Positions 12,650-26,178 of a stretch of 64,000 nt of DNA are shown here, one piece after another. Numbering within the stretch: the stretch's first letter is position 1; every line of letters begins with the position of its first letter. Under the pieces are notes generated by a model. It saw only the letters and a list, made by a program, of their open reading frames with translations, was not told where the DNA came from and made no database searches. The position numbers and the translations under genes were made by a program. Where the stretch lies: the NCBI GenBank assembly GCA_027604685.1, contig JADHYX010000004.1, forward strand, positions 9,606 through 73,605, in the 5' to 3' direction. The DNA is from Lobulomyces angularis (Eukaryota > Chytridiomycota > Chytridiomycetes > Lobulomycetales > Lobulomycetaceae).

Positions 12650-13393
12650 TTAACAAAAATTTTTAATTACATCTTTTAACATTTGTAAGTCAGCAGCGGT
12701 ACTTAATCGATGATCACCTTTTTCAATTCGCAAAAATTTTTTAATGCCACTTTCAAGTTGTATTGAATTGAATAATTCTAAGCTATCCTCAAATTGGACA
12801 TCTTTATCAGCATTTCCATGCAAGAAAATTAAATTTAAATTATTTAAGTGGATTTTATTAAATTTTATAACTTGCTTTTCAAAGTTCATTATTGAATAAA
12901 TAAAGTTTAAATTATAACCTAAACCTTCGTCAAAGTACAAACTCTTTTTTATTAAATTATAATTTCTCAATTCATTTTTTTTTTTTTTTATATCAACAAT
13001 TTCGGAAAAGTCGTTGAGCAAATTCTTAAAATTTGTTGTTGTAGCTGAACCAATTCCTATTAAGCATTTTACATTATTTTTCCTGTTCGTAGTCAAGTAT
13101 AGTAAACTTGTTAACACCGAAAAAGAACAGGAACATAATATAACTTCATGGTCTTTGGAAACATGCCTTTCAATAGTGTCCTTTAAATCATTGGAATAGT
13201 CTTGAAGAGAATAATGAGGTATATGTGAAATCTTAAAAGGATGCCCTCTTTGATTGTAACTTAAAAAATCTATACTTAATTCGTAAGACAAATTTTTTAA
13301 AAAAGTGACTTTTTTTGATTCAAATACATTTGAATTATATCCTAATAATGCTATTAGTGTAACTGGGTTTAGATTTCGCTTTACTTGGATCAT
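12650..13393 (-). CDS. ABHD10-like alpha/beta hydrolase
   Basis: Single-exon protein of 247 residues. The fold is suggested by LIALLGYNSN (oxyanion strand), DFLSYNQRGHP (strand/loop as in ABHD10), LIFLHGNADKDVQFEDSLEL (acid loop, Asp in NADKDV) and KGDHRLS (catalytic His). The GDHRLS end is characteristic of ABHD10 and its bacterial relatives, which are acyl-thioesterases or acyl-glucuronide esterases, usually mitochondrial. The nucleophile elbow is odd: the expected GxSxG is LCSCSFSVL, with no glycines, though a serine is available. No clear mitochondrial presequence is visible beyond MIQVKRNLN. It is divergently placed from a tiny ORF at 13,471. Confidence 0.75.
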   Translation of the reverse strand: MIQVKRNLNPVTLIALLGYNSNVFESKKVTFLKNLSYELSIDFLSYNQRGHPFKISHIPHYSLQDYSNDLKDTIERHVSKDHEVILCSCSFSVLTSLLYLTTNRKNNVKCLIGIGSATTTNFKNLLNDFSEIVDIKKKKNELRNYNLIKKSLYFDEGLGYNLNFIYSIMNFEKQVIKFNKIHLNNLNLIFLHGNADKDVQFEDSLELFNSIQLESGIKKFLRIEKGDHRLSTAADLQMLKDVIKNFC

Positions 13394-13470
13394 TGTTTTT
13401 GGGTGCTTTAAACAAATTTAGTACAAACTCATTAAAAAAATTTTGAGTTACACAAACCCTAGTAGTGTAA

Positions 13471-13605
13471 ATGATATTCCAATTATACTCTAAAGCATAT
13501 TATAATAATTTTCTCAATACCGCTGGTGGTGGAATGGCTGTCACCCACTGCCTAACATCGATGTGCTTTTATTCTTTTTATCGACTCTACAGAGGAAAAC
13601 TTTAG
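13471..13605 (+). CDS. Possible ATP synthase subunit f-like small membrane protein
   Basis: A 44-codon frame starting MIFQLYSKAYYNNFLN and continuing with a Gly-rich turn, one hydrophobic helix and a basic end (RLYRGKL), then TAG. The YYNNFLN-GGG-helix-YRLYR layout resembles the C-terminal half of the mitochondrial F1Fo ATP synthase f subunit (animal pattern YYNKYIN, glycine/serine, helix, basic tail). The usual N-terminal LPxW segment is missing, and the ABHD10-like gene lies immediately upstream on the other strand, leaving little room for it. It could be a small gene, one exon of a split gene, or chance. Confidence 0.3.
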   Translation: MIFQLYSKAYYNNFLNTAGGGMAVTHCLTSMCFYSFYRLYRGKL

Positions 13606-14042
13606 CAGGTTCTATTGACAAACCGTTAAGGTATCAAAAAACAAATAATCCGACGTTTTAATTGCGCAAGGCTTCATTTGTTGGGAGTACTAGTGCTTCA
13701 ACTGATCTAATTGCTCATTAATGAAATGAATGTACTGTTAACTTGAAGAAATGCACTGTAAATTTTAGATGTTGCAAATTTACTACGTTAAAATACTTAA
13801 ATCCTAATTACATATAAATTAATAAAACCACAGCATGAGAAAAATTCTTAAAGCTAAATATGAAAGAAAGTCAATTTTTTTGTTTTAACAGGGTCTCCAA
13901 GTATTTTGTTGTAACAACCTCCGAATCTTATTGATCTGACGCTAAAAAAGATTTGAAATTAGAAGATTTATCATAAGAAAACATCGATATAATAATTTTA
14001 GAACACTATTTATTTTAATATTTTAAAATTTGAAACTAAAGT
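13606..14042. other. Intergenic, no gene seen
   Basis: AT-rich stretch downstream of the small ORF and beyond the end of the minus-strand hypothetical gene. No exon, RNA gene or repeat recognised. Confidence 0.5.
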
Positions 14043-14808
14043 TTATTGCAAACCCTTTAGTGCCATAGTATCTAAAATAATTGATAAAATTAAATTTAAA
14101 TTATTTTCATCTTGAACTTTTCCTATTTTGTAAGTCTTAATGTGCCCAAAAGATAATAAAAGTTAACAAAAAATAAAAATTTTTTTCCAGTAAGTACCTT
14201 AAAAATTAACTTTAAATCATTATAGTTGGGTAACTCCTCCAAATCACATGGGTCACCTTCAATTATAAAATCGTCGTTGTGTTCTTTATCCAGTTCACCT
14301 TCTTCACAGTATTGCACTTTTAATATTTCTTTGGTATTTTCATTTATGCTGAATAAATTGAAGGTTTCCTTTATCTAAAAAAAATTGAAATTTTACAGTC
14401 AATTTTTAATATATTTTAACGATAATGTATATTTACATTATTACTTCCACTCAAATTAAACAATAATTCTTTTTCAAAACTTTTAAATCTGTTTTCAAAG
14501 TTAAAAAAATTTAAGCTGGTTTTGAAAAAGCTCACATAGATTTGATCCACATTTAAAATTAGTTTTGGATTAATAAATACTGTTCCACTACCATTATTTT
14601 TATTAAAGTTTTCATTATTTTTTATCATACATTTTAATGCGTATGAATTTTTTACATTTTTGTACAGTAAAATTTTTATTTTCTTTTGTTTCAATGTTAG
14701 ATGTTGGGTAAGTTCTGGTTCTTTACTGGCAAGTTCTACCGGTGACAGCCGCAGTAGAGATGGTAATTGTATGAAATCATTGTTTTTAAAATCCTGATAG
14801 AAGTTCAT
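14043..14808 (-). CDS. Unidentified intracellular protein, three exons
   Basis: I do not recognise this gene. Exon 1 starts with ATG at 14,808 (MNFYQDFKNN). After the first intron (near 14,380-14,440) an acidic exon follows (EEGELDKEHNDDFIIEGDPC). A second intron (donor GTACTTAC near 14,200, acceptor after CACATTAAG near 14,137) joins in phase to a final exon ending LDTMALKGLQ and TAA. The segment LPSLLRLSPVELASKEPEL loosely resembles the TFIIS central-domain pattern. The following strand-rich stretch (KIKILLYKN, GTVFINPKL) loosely resembles Ran-binding/PH-like folds. Both resemblances are weak. No signal peptide or membrane helix is visible. The consistent splice phases and codon content argue that the gene is real. 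Confidence 0.5.
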
Positions 14809-14984
14809 CAATTACTATTTCGTGTTACAAAATTTTTTTTTTTTTTATTTTTATAAAAGTTATCCATTCAATGTAAAAAACTTGTAAATCGCCTCAATAT
14901 ATTTATCATACGGCTAATTATAAATTACAATAATTTATTCTATAACTTGATAAGTTATTCATCTTTCTTATTTCTCTATTCTAT

Positions 14985-17900
14985 TCAGGCTTCCTTAAGT
15001 TTTAAGACGTTCAACCAACTTATGTATTCACTTTGAGATTTAGACACAAAGCAATAAGTTTTATTTGATGTTTTTACACTAAAGCCACTTTTCCAGGCTT
15101 CAATTCCATCCTCATAACTTTTACAATCATCCTGATTAAAGAGGTTTCCTTTTACTACGATAGATTTAGTTAAAGAAATCATGCCTGTTGGATTTAACCC
15201 TTTGTGATAACCAGTTGTTGGTGATTCATTTTCATTCTCTAAATAGCAAATAAATAATATTAGCCTTATTTTTTTCTTATTTTTTATTACGGGGTGTTTC
15301 AAAGAATAATAAATCTAAAAAAACAAATTAACAAATATTTCTTTAAATATTTTCATAATTTTTTATTTTTATTCCTTACACCCTTTTTCTAATACAACCC
15401 AATGAGTATTCCACCGTGCTTCCAAACTAATTTTAATATCTAACCATCCTTCCATTAACACTTCAGGACCAGAGTAACCTTGTTCCTCTTCGACCAATAT
15501 TTCCCTTGTCATCTGAGAGTATAACTCAGAGGAAGGACATTTAGTTATGGTGTCTTGACTAAATTTTCTAATTTTTGAGACTTGTCCAAAAGCATTTTCT
15601 TTTGAAGTTTTATCATTGAAATTAATATCGGTGTTATCGACTTCAATATTAATTACTTGTGCGCTGCTATCCATGGAGTTCAAGATTTTGTTATTATTAT
15701 TGTTGACAATACTGAATAGTCCTAGATTGTTTTGATCCGATTTAAAGTTTAAAATAACATTTTTTTCAGAATGCTTATTATTTTCCACCAGCTTTGAAAT
15801 AAGCACTTTACTTTTTGGAGTTAAGTTAAAACGTTCCTCAATCTCTTCACTAGTTTTTATCTCGACAATACTTTTAGTTCCATCAAGGAAATTTCTTTTA
15901 TTAAATCCGCTTAAGTCGCTTTCCTCATTAAGGCAGGAGGAACAACCACCCGATTGCGCTGTTTCTTCTTCATTAAAATTGCCTTTACTAATTTGCATTG
16001 TTCCTCGGGAACCTTTAGTTAAAGTTTTTGTACCTTTTAAAGAAGAGAGCGGTTTTTCATCATCTTCAATTTTAAAATTTTGGGTATCTAAATCTTTCTT
16101 GGCGGTTGCCTCATCACACTCAATTGTGGGGAGATCATTTGGAGGAGATCTTACATAATTTTCATTGTTTTCGTTGTTTATTTCTCCAACCGCAAATACT
16201 TTGGTGCCTGCGCAGATTGACGTCGGTTTAGATACTTTAACAACTCTTGGTTGACTTACTGCTTGAACAACTCGTACTCTGACTGCGTTCCCCAATTTCA
16301 CATTTTTATCAAAATCTGAATTCATGAAAGAATCTGTATCTGAAAATAACCTAGTTAGCGGAGAATTACCACCAATGTCTTGGCTTCCAAAATTTTCATT
16401 TGATTTTGAGGAACTACTTAGGTTTGAATTACTGTGTCCTATAAAACTAAGAAGATTGATATTTTCCAGGTCATTTCCCAATGTAGATCGTACTACATTA
16501 TCCAATTCTGAATCTGAATTTATTCTAGAAAATTTCTCTAAATTGGAATCGGACATTGTATTCAATTTTATGTCCGTCAACTTTTCTTGCTGGAAATGTG
16601 AAGGTTCAATTACGGATTCCGAATCTGTATTTATTATTTCATCCCCCAAAAATGGGTTTTTATTGTTCTTATTTTGATTACTAATAATCTGGTCTATAAC
16701 ATCCCCCAGGCTTTGATTTAAGTTTATAACTACCTCCGAAAGTTGATTTTCAATTTTTGGGTGAATAGTATTTTTTATTTCATGTCTTTCAATTGAATTT
16801 TCTTCAGTTTTTACATCTTTTCCATTATCATTTATGCTAAGGATAGATTTTTCAAAATCTTTAATGCTCTCCATAGAAGTGTATCTTTTTAACTGATCAT
16901 TTTGCTGTTTAAGTTTTTCTTGCAGTTCTGCAAGTTGCTTCTTCATTAATTCTTTTTCCAATTCGTCTTTTTCTTTTTCGCTGTTCAAAGAAAGATTAGA
17001 CCTACTATGTTTATTGCTTAAAGTGCTTTTTTTTCTTCTAACGCTAGAAGAAATACTTAATGATTCATTCAAAGAATGCTGCGAAGTTGAGACTTCTTCT
17101 TCCTCTGCCTGATGCTTTAAAAACTCCTCATAACCAACTTTCATCATAACTAAACCTGTGGGGTTCTTTTCCTTAAAGAAATTCTGAAAAATAGTTCTTT
17201 GTGGAGATCGGTCTCCAGTTTTATTCAATACAATCAAATTATTTATATCCTCGACCTCATTTATTTGATCGACATACCTTAAATTGGTTTCATACAATTT
17301 TGGTGCCATCGTTCCAAACAATTCAAATTGTATTTGTAATATTTTTTTTGTACTATTCTTGATCAATATTATTCTTCTCTCTTCAATATCTTGTAACTCC
17401 TATACAGCATTTACATGTGATGTAATAGATATATAAAAAAATATATTAGTTTCTTCTTTACCTCAGCCAACTCGTAAAATTTTTTTTCGTATGTTTCAAC
17501 AAATTGATTTAACCTAGATATTGAAGCTTTAAATTCAAATTCTGATTTTTCCATATCAGATCTAGCTTTTATTGTTTTATCCGCCGCTTTATCGGTAAAT
17601 TTTTTATTGTTAATATTATTGGAGCTACCGAATTTCTTGACAGTTGCCAATTCTTTACATTTTTGCACATACTCCTTTGAAGCCTAAAGTTAATAATATG
17701 AGTCAATATCCCTCTCAAAAATCAAAAATTCAAAACAATAAAATGTATTATACTTTCTGAACCACTATGTTTTCTTTTTCTATCGATTTAATGTATTTTT
17801 CATGTTCTGCCTCAGCCTTAAAGAAGATGGTAAAATTAATAATTTTTAAAAAAAAAAGATGTGAAAAATTTTAACTTTACTTTTTTTTTCAATTGCTTTT

Positions 17901-18405
17901 GCGATTCCTGAAATTCCAAAAAATTAGCTTCGATTTCCTCTTTAATTTTGGTAGAAAACTGCTGATGAAATCTAACCAAACTTTCACTGGTAGTCTGAAG
18001 TTTTTCCAAAACTGTTCGTACGGTGCTTTAATTATTGAAGTGTTTTTAATTCATAAAAAATAACTAAGGCAAGTAAGTTACCCATGGTCATTTTTCGTTG
18101 AAAAGTCCTTGGAAACTTTTGAAAGTTTTTTTGAATGTTCTTCTTCCGCCACGCAACTAAAAATTTATGGCCGTTAAGTACGTATCTAATTTCTTAACTT
18201 ACCGTGACATAAAAAAGTTTACATATTGCCTTGTTGTCTCAATAGATATATTTAAATTGTCTAGTAAAAATTCAAATCCTTTTCCATCAGCATCCTGGAA
18301 ACAATTTTTCAGCATAAAATTATAATTACTTTTACCCAAAAATTATCACTAAAGCTATTCATACTTATGGAAGTATTTTTCCAGTAACTGTGTTGCAGAC
18401 AGCAC
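14985..18405 (-). CDS. F-BAR and PH domain membrane-curvature protein (5' end not fixed)
   Basis: Multi-exon gene. The recognisable N-terminus (18,040-18,405) contains an FCH/F-BAR start: DADGKGFEFLLDNLN, then YVNFFMSR, then VAEEEHSKKLSKVSKDF. Long charged helices follow (17,400-18,000), ending near KLYETNLRYVDQI. This is a banana-shaped dimer that binds curved, phosphoinositide-rich membrane. A large exon (15,369-17,366) encodes a Ser/Asn/Glu-rich, probably disordered middle with a coiled coil (ELEKELMKKQLAELQEKLKQ). The C-terminus is a PH domain (EGWLDIKISLEARWNTHWVV, ending YISWLNVLKLKEA, TGA at 14,985). Likely roles are endocytosis, cytokinesis or cortical actin. The first recognised exon follows an acceptor-like CCATAG, and no ATG is in frame before it, so at least one 5' exon is missing here. 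The usual SH3 or RhoGAP modules of fungal F-BAR proteins are absent. Confidence 0.8.
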
Positions 18406-19041
18406 TATGGTTTTTTAAGTAAAAAATATTTTTTTTTCTTGATTGGCTAATTTTATTCTGGATCAACTGTGAAAATAAAACTTTAATATTTTTTAATTGT
18501 AATTTAAGTGAGAGCTTAATATTAATTTTAATTAAGAGCTTAATATTAAATTCAATAACCTCTTGGTCTTAAACTTTAAGTTTTCTTTTACAAACTGAAG
18601 AAGAAAGTTGCAGTTAAAGATCCATATTAAAAAATTTTTTTTTAAAAATTTTTGTAATATTTGATATCATTTATTAAGAGGCCATCTTTTTTAGTACCTG
18701 TAAAAAAATTAAATTACTTCGAATAGTTAATTTCAATCACTTCAATTATAATACAACAAATATGCAGTTACATTATAACTTAGAAAGTTACATGGTGTAA
18801 TTAGATGTCATATTTTTTCATTCTAAAGCTAGGAGTTTTTAGAAATTATTAGTTAAAATTTTTTCTTCCCTTACAAAAATGTAAATAAATTTTTTTTCGC
18901 TTTCCAACTTTACACAAAAACTTCTATTTTTAAATAATTTTTTGAGTTATATATATACATATTATATACTTAAATTTAAAAAAATTTAAATCAATAATAA
19001 ACTTTTTTTTTTTTTTAAATTTTTTTCATTTTTTTAATACG
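18406..19041. other. Divergent intergenic region
   Basis: Between the F-BAR gene and the R3H gene. It probably contains the unresolved first exon of the F-BAR gene and both promoters. T-rich near 19,000-19,030. No RNA gene or repeat seen. Confidence 0.5.
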
Positions 19042-20741
19042 ATGGTTACTGAATTCGAAAATGAATTACAAGAATCAATTGGTGCAAGTGAAACTTTTAA
19101 TATTGAAAGCAATTCTCAACAACTGCAGCAGCAACCCTCGTTACCTACTTGCTCTAATGACACAAAGCCCAGTGTTCCTTCACCTAGTGTTAAGTTAGAT
19201 CCTGAAACAGGAATCGACACATTTCTAGTAAGTACTGTAAAAAATCAAAAAGACAGGCTGTTTGTTTTGAAAATTGACGTGGATTTGGAAGCATATGCTT
19301 TGGATTCTCAGTATAATTATTTTAATTTTTTTTACTTTTACCTTCTACAAATTTTAGTCGAACAAAGATGGAGTTTCCCGGAATGAACTCTTATCAGAGA
19401 TTAATAATTCATCGAATAGCACATCAATATGGAATGGCACATGTAGTGGATGCGAGTAGAAGAGCTGTAATTATATACAAAACGAATGCCACTTCTGTGT
19501 AAGTTGACTTTTATGGGTTGTTAACCTTTTTATAAAATCCAATCTATCCTACACATTGTCATTTACTCTATTAGGCCACCACTATTGCTTCGAAATATTC
19601 CTTTGAGTGAGGATACAAAAACCGAAAAAAGCCACGGAATTCAAGAATCCAGCTCAAAATCATCATTTACTTTATCAAAACCTTTACCTAATGGGAATTT
19701 GAAAATTATGCAACGAGGCCATTTAAACCACCGTAACAATCAAAGACAAAGTAAAATGAATAATTATCATCGTGATTATCATGGAAGATTCCTTGAAGAA
19801 AAAGTAATTGCATGTAACGAATTAAGGGCCGAGATATTTCAAGATAATGATAATATTATGAGCCATACATTTGAAAATTCCGATAATGTAGAAAGAACTG
19901 GTTCTCAAAAGCTATCTCATGTAACTAGAAAAAATTTTGGAAACCATTCTCGTCCTAGGGTGCCAAGTTACTGTGGAAATCACACATCTCCTGCTCAGCG
20001 ACCATTTGACACCTATGGAAACTTCCATCCGTCTGCTATTCCACAATATCATAATAATCCAGTGAGGCAAAATAATAGTTTTATGAGGCTGCCAATGCAT
20101 CCTAGCTACTTTTATGGTTCTAATCCATTATATGCTGGTCCTGAGGTATATCGTAATTGTGATTCCGACATTGAGGGGTGCCAATTACTACCCACCAACT
20201 CGTTCCATCATTCTCCTATCTTTGTCCCACCATATGCTGATCCTAGATATCCACCATTCATTCCCTTTCAATATTATGCAGCGCCTAATACTTCATCGTT
20301 AAGTTCTCAAAGTTCTCAAAATGGTGAATATGATATAAATACAGATAGTGGGGAAAATGACGGGGACACAACTTCTAGCCCTGCTACAGGTTGATAAGCA
20401 GTCGTAATTACAGTTTTTAACTTTCTATAGATATATTGCATTATGAGATGATGCCTCCAGGTTATCCAAATTATAACTCAGATTTTGGAGATATGCTACC
20501 TTCTGGGTACATGGCACCAGGATATTCCTATTATCCAATGATGTATCAATATCCTAGACCTCCCCAATCATATTTTGGATATCCATTTCCTGTTCACCAT
20601 GAAACAACCAGTAATTATATTAACTCTCAAGGAAGCTTGTCAAACCAAGATCAGATAGATGCGAAAATAAAATCCAATGAAAACAACAACAATTCTTTGG
20701 AAAATTTAATTGGTGGAGTTGAAAAATTAAAGGTTAATTAA
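19042..20741 (+). CDS. R3H-SUZ domain RNA-binding protein (R3HDM/ARPP21/encore type)
   Basis: Four exons (19,042-19,310; 19,358-19,498; 19,575-20,389; 20,431-20,741) give 511 residues in one frame. DTFLVSTVKNQKDRLFVLKI precedes the R3H core EFPGMNSYQRLIIHRIAHQY. The nearby VVDASRRAVIIYKT and the NIPLSED stretch fit the R3H-SUZ arrangement seen in R3HDM1/2, ARPP21 and Drosophila encore. The C-terminal half is low-complexity, rich in Tyr, Pro, Asn, Met and Gly (MMPPGYPNYN, GYSYYPMMYQYP), as in proteins that enter RNA granules. The likely role is binding single-stranded RNA and controlling mRNA localisation or stability. The start codon at 19,042 opens an acidic, Gln/Ser-rich N-terminus. Confidence 0.9.
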
Positions 20742-21215
20742 TATAATGTTTGGTTAAATTTAATTAATTTTAATGTTAAATAAAATAATTGTAAAAGTAT
20801 ATTGTTTTAACTTGTTTTTTAAAGTACCAAAATCGCACAACAGATATAAGAAATATGCAGGAATTTAACAATGTTTGATAACATATTTTAAAAGTGTTTC
20901 GTTCTCCTATTGAGATTTTACTGATTTAAGTTTAATCATTTATCATCTCTTCATATTGAAATTCCAGAAGTTATTGATGATTATAGCTATTAAAATGACA
21001 AACTAAACTTACGCCTTTCATGTAAATAATTAAAATAAAATTCAGATCAATATTTCATTTTAGTATGTAATATATGTTTATTATTTTCAACAAAAAAATT
21101 TAATTTGGATTACGAGGTTAGTACTGAATTTTTTTTTTTGAGGTTAACAATTTCAAACTAAAGTTTAAGAGGCAGAAAAAAATAAAAAATAATAATATTC
21201 GAATTTGTATTATTA
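20742..21215. other. Intergenic between convergent R3H and aquaporin genes
   Basis: AT-rich 3' flanks of two convergent genes. No exon, RNA gene or repeat recognised. Confidence 0.6.
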
Positions 21216-22364
21216 TTAAGAACTTTTGGCAGCGGAGACTTTAGAACCTAAGGCAAAGGAACTTTGAGTAATGCCAGCTAAAATAAGGAAGGATATCAAA
21301 AAAAAAAATTAAAATTAAAAAGAAACCTAGAACAGCCCCAGTAACATCAGCAGCAGCATAGACCCAGAAATTATCAAAATTTCCGGAAAGCAAGGCAGGG
21401 CCAAATGCTCTAGCAGGGTTGAAACAACCACCAGATGTTGAGCCTCCTAATAAGCATAAAAATCCAAGAGTAAATCCTATTGCAATTGGGGCAAAAGTGT
21501 TTTTGGATGCAGGAATAGTAGTCTATAAGAAATAAATAAAAAAAAAAAAAAGATAAGATAAAATAGAGTTACGTAAACAGTGAAGGACTTGTCTCCATCA
21601 TTAACTAAAATAGCATCAACATTTTCCACCTTATCAACAGCAGTGGAAAAAATGACATAAAGTAAAATAAAAGTTAAGCTTGCTTCCATAAGAAAGAACG
21701 TTAATAAGTCAGATTGAGCATTTGGTTGAACTAATAAAGCATCGAAAATTGAAGTATGATCTCCTAAAGGATTGTTTGGAAAAACCGCTTGCACATGCAA
21801 AGTTGCCTGCAAAGTGTAAAAGATTAATATAAAAGATTTTTAAATAATATTTCATGCTATTAAAGTATTATACCATAACTGCAGCAATCAACTGTACTGT
21901 AACATAAGCGATACCTTTTAATAGAGGCATTTTTCCGTTTAAGACTAAGCCAACTGTAACAGCAGGATTGAAGTTAGCGCCCTATCAATAAGAGGAAAAT
22001 AAATATTTTATTAACAAAAAAATTGAACTTAACCGAAACATCGCCAAAGGAATAAATGAATGCAGTAGAAGATAAGGTAACTCCAATAGCAGCTAAAACC
22101 TATAGGAAAACACTTTAATGCAAATGAAATGACAATTTTAAAAGTTGAAATAAAAATTGGGTTTGCGAACGCAATGAATAATTGAACAGCATTATTTCAA
22201 TCAATGAATAGACTTACCAAATTTTCAGGAGTACCTTGTCTGACATTATTAATGCTAAAGGCCATAACAGTGAACAAAAACAAAAAAGTAACTAAACCTT
22301 CAGCAAAAACGGATTGAAGGAAAGAAGGAGTAGCATTTTTAATTTCTTTAGGATAGGTTTTCAT
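21216..22364 (-). CDS. Aquaporin / major intrinsic protein
   Basis: Multi-exon gene for a six-helix MIP channel. Both half-helix signatures are present: ANFNPAVTVG (near 21,970) and GCFNPARAFGPALL (near 21,410). Helix 1 (SVFAEGLVTFLFLFTVMAFS) has the conserved Glu of the AEG motif, and helix 4 has the second Glu (EASLTFILLYVIFS). The start MKTYPKEIKNATP at 22,364 is the first ATG. The frame remains open upstream but has no earlier ATG before the poly-lysine stretch made by a T run. The C-terminus is short (SKVSAAKSS, TAA at 21,216). An orthodox water channel is slightly favoured over an aquaglyceroporin because the Arg after the second NPA is followed by Ala-Phe-Gly-Pro rather than the Asp typical of GlpF. 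Selectivity is inference. Confidence 0.9.
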
Positions 22365-23465
22365 ATTGAAGTGATGAGGAGGTAATTTTTGATTTTTTTT
22401 TTTTTTTAGTTTTGTGCTTTTTTCTGTTGATTTTATAGAAATTTCCCTTTTGGTAAGCCTCACAGCTTTTTTGCAAAAAATTTGCAGTACGCCAAATAGC
22501 TCAAATATGTATGAATTGAAGTGGAAGCAATATAAATCAATGACACTAGAATAATTCTTTAAAATTGATATCTTCAGTTGTATAAAATTTTTTGAAGTGC
22601 AACAATTTTTGTAAGTTAAAACTTAGTGATTTTTCCAATTCATAATACCTTTTACTCAGCCAATAATAGCTGCACCTACACATATATGGTAACTTTTTTA
22701 TTGTCCTTTTCCCTCCTTTTCCGCAACTCCTCATCAGTGTCTTAATTTGCTGCCACTAAATTTCATCTATATTTTATGTAAATTCATAATATGCTTTACT
22801 ATAGTAGCCAGACTTACTAGCAATATTGATAGCTCTCTTAAATTATTGATAATCGGAATTTGAAACTAATCACTAATTGTTCGAGACTGAAATTTCGTTC
22901 ACCAAGCATTTTTTTGTAATTGTAAACAGATATATGTTGGATTAAAAAATAAATGCACTTAAACTGAAGAAATTTAGCTGTTTTCTCTGTTTTTTATATA
23001 TTTTACTACTTATGAAGGTGAATTCTTTAAATACTGACATAGGTTGGGGCAAACTGTTCATTTTTAGAGTAAAATTTATCTATTTCAGCTACTGAAATAT
23101 TGATTGTATATAATAGTGGGCAAGGAAAATTACTTGCGGTTACCTTAGAAATTACATGTTTATTTATATTCTCTAATGACACTCTAATGACTATAATTTG
23201 TAATATTTAGGAAGGAATTAATTTTTCGTTTGATAAATTTATTTAATAGAGTCTAAAAAACTGAAATTTAAATTTTCCTTAATATCTTTAAATGATGGCT
23301 TTAAAGGTCAAGATTTAAGCATCCAAAAAATTTGAAAAGTTTAAAATTTTTTTAAGAGCAAGAAATATTGAGAACTACCAACCAATTTCGAATACACTAA
23401 AAAGAATAGCTTTTGTAATTACAGATTTCCAAGAAGTGTTTAGATGGTAAAAGATTACTTCATAC
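22365..23465. other. Intergenic, no gene seen
   Basis: About 1.1 kb upstream of the aquaporin start. AT-rich. A 62-codon minus-strand open frame (22,546-22,734) has no support. Nothing else recognised until the GPCR-like remnant. Confidence 0.5.
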
Positions 23466-24240
23466 TAGAAGCAAAGTGATGTCCACAACAATAATTTAAT
23501 TTCTTGTGTTTTTTTTTCGGTTTTAGCAATGATATTAATTATCATAAAAAGAAATGATGTGATAATTAAATCTTCAAAGGTTATGGTTTTAATTCTGATA
23601 TTGACTGGCATAATTATGATGTATGCAATTGTAATTATATCCAAAGGTCCCATTTCAGATACTTGTATGATTATATCATGGTCAGTGTTTCATTTGGTAT
23701 GTGAGCTGAAATCATAAAAAATGACAAATTTTGAACACTCCCAGTAATATGTGGTTCAACAAGTCTCTTTAAATCCGTCTTTAAAGATTCACCTAATGAT
23801 CCTAAAAAATATAAACTTGTGGAAAAGTAAAGTCTGAGAGAAGAGGTTCCAGTTCGGTGACTCGTAGCGAAATCCTGAATTCAAATTTTGTAAGTTCTAT
23901 TGTTGAAGAAGGAGTTGATTTCTCAATGAAACCTAAATCTGGTGATTTTTCTAGTAAAGTATTAAATTCTATCAGAAGATGTCAAGTAAGCACCAACCCC
24001 TTTAGACTCCCAAAAATCATGTTTAAATGAAACATCCTATTCCTTCAAGCCAGGAAATTTCCATCCAAATCGAAAGGTTTTGCTTAAGGAAAAAAGATGA
24101 ATTGCATGTTTCATGACCATTTGGGAAAAAAGAATTTAATTTCCCTGCAGAAGAAGGTTTAAGAAGTGTATTATAGAAATTTGGAGTAAATTATAATTCT
24201 TATCAAAATGAAATAAAAACCGCTGTATTAAGAACATATT
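23466..24240 (+). pseudogene. Truncated class C (GABA-B-like) GPCR remnant
   Basis: An open frame from about 23,470 to 23,717 encodes a hydrophobic helix (LISCVFFSVLAMILIIIK), the loop RNDVIIKSSKVMV, a second helix (LILILTGIIMMYAIVII), then GPISDTCMIISWSVFHLV. This matches helices 1 to early 3 of the 7tm_3 family, including the I-K-S-S motif and the Cys of helix 3. A consensus-like donor (GTATGT, 23,695) follows. The sequence expected next, helices 3-7, is absent. Only a polar stretch appears (about 23,775-23,985 in two frames, including KSERRGSSSVTRSE), looking like a receptor C-tail with stop codons and a frame change. No extracellular ligand domain is seen upstream. I read this as an internally deleted, decayed receptor gene; a badly fragmented but functional gene is less likely. 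Confidence 0.45.
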
Positions 24241-24310
24241 ACAATAAATAAATATAGAAAACCTTTTAACACCAACATTTAATTTACACTTTATGCCTTG
24301 ATGCTTAATG

Positions 24311-26178
<1,868 letters not shown>

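Noticed and set aside
15369..17366. Plus-strand open frame (16,324-16,677) within the F-BAR gene
   Set aside because: It is antisense to a long, composition-supported exon and has no domain.
22365..22463. N-terminal extension of the aquaporin
   Set aside because: The frame is open but has no ATG before 22,364, and the poly-lysine comes from a T run.
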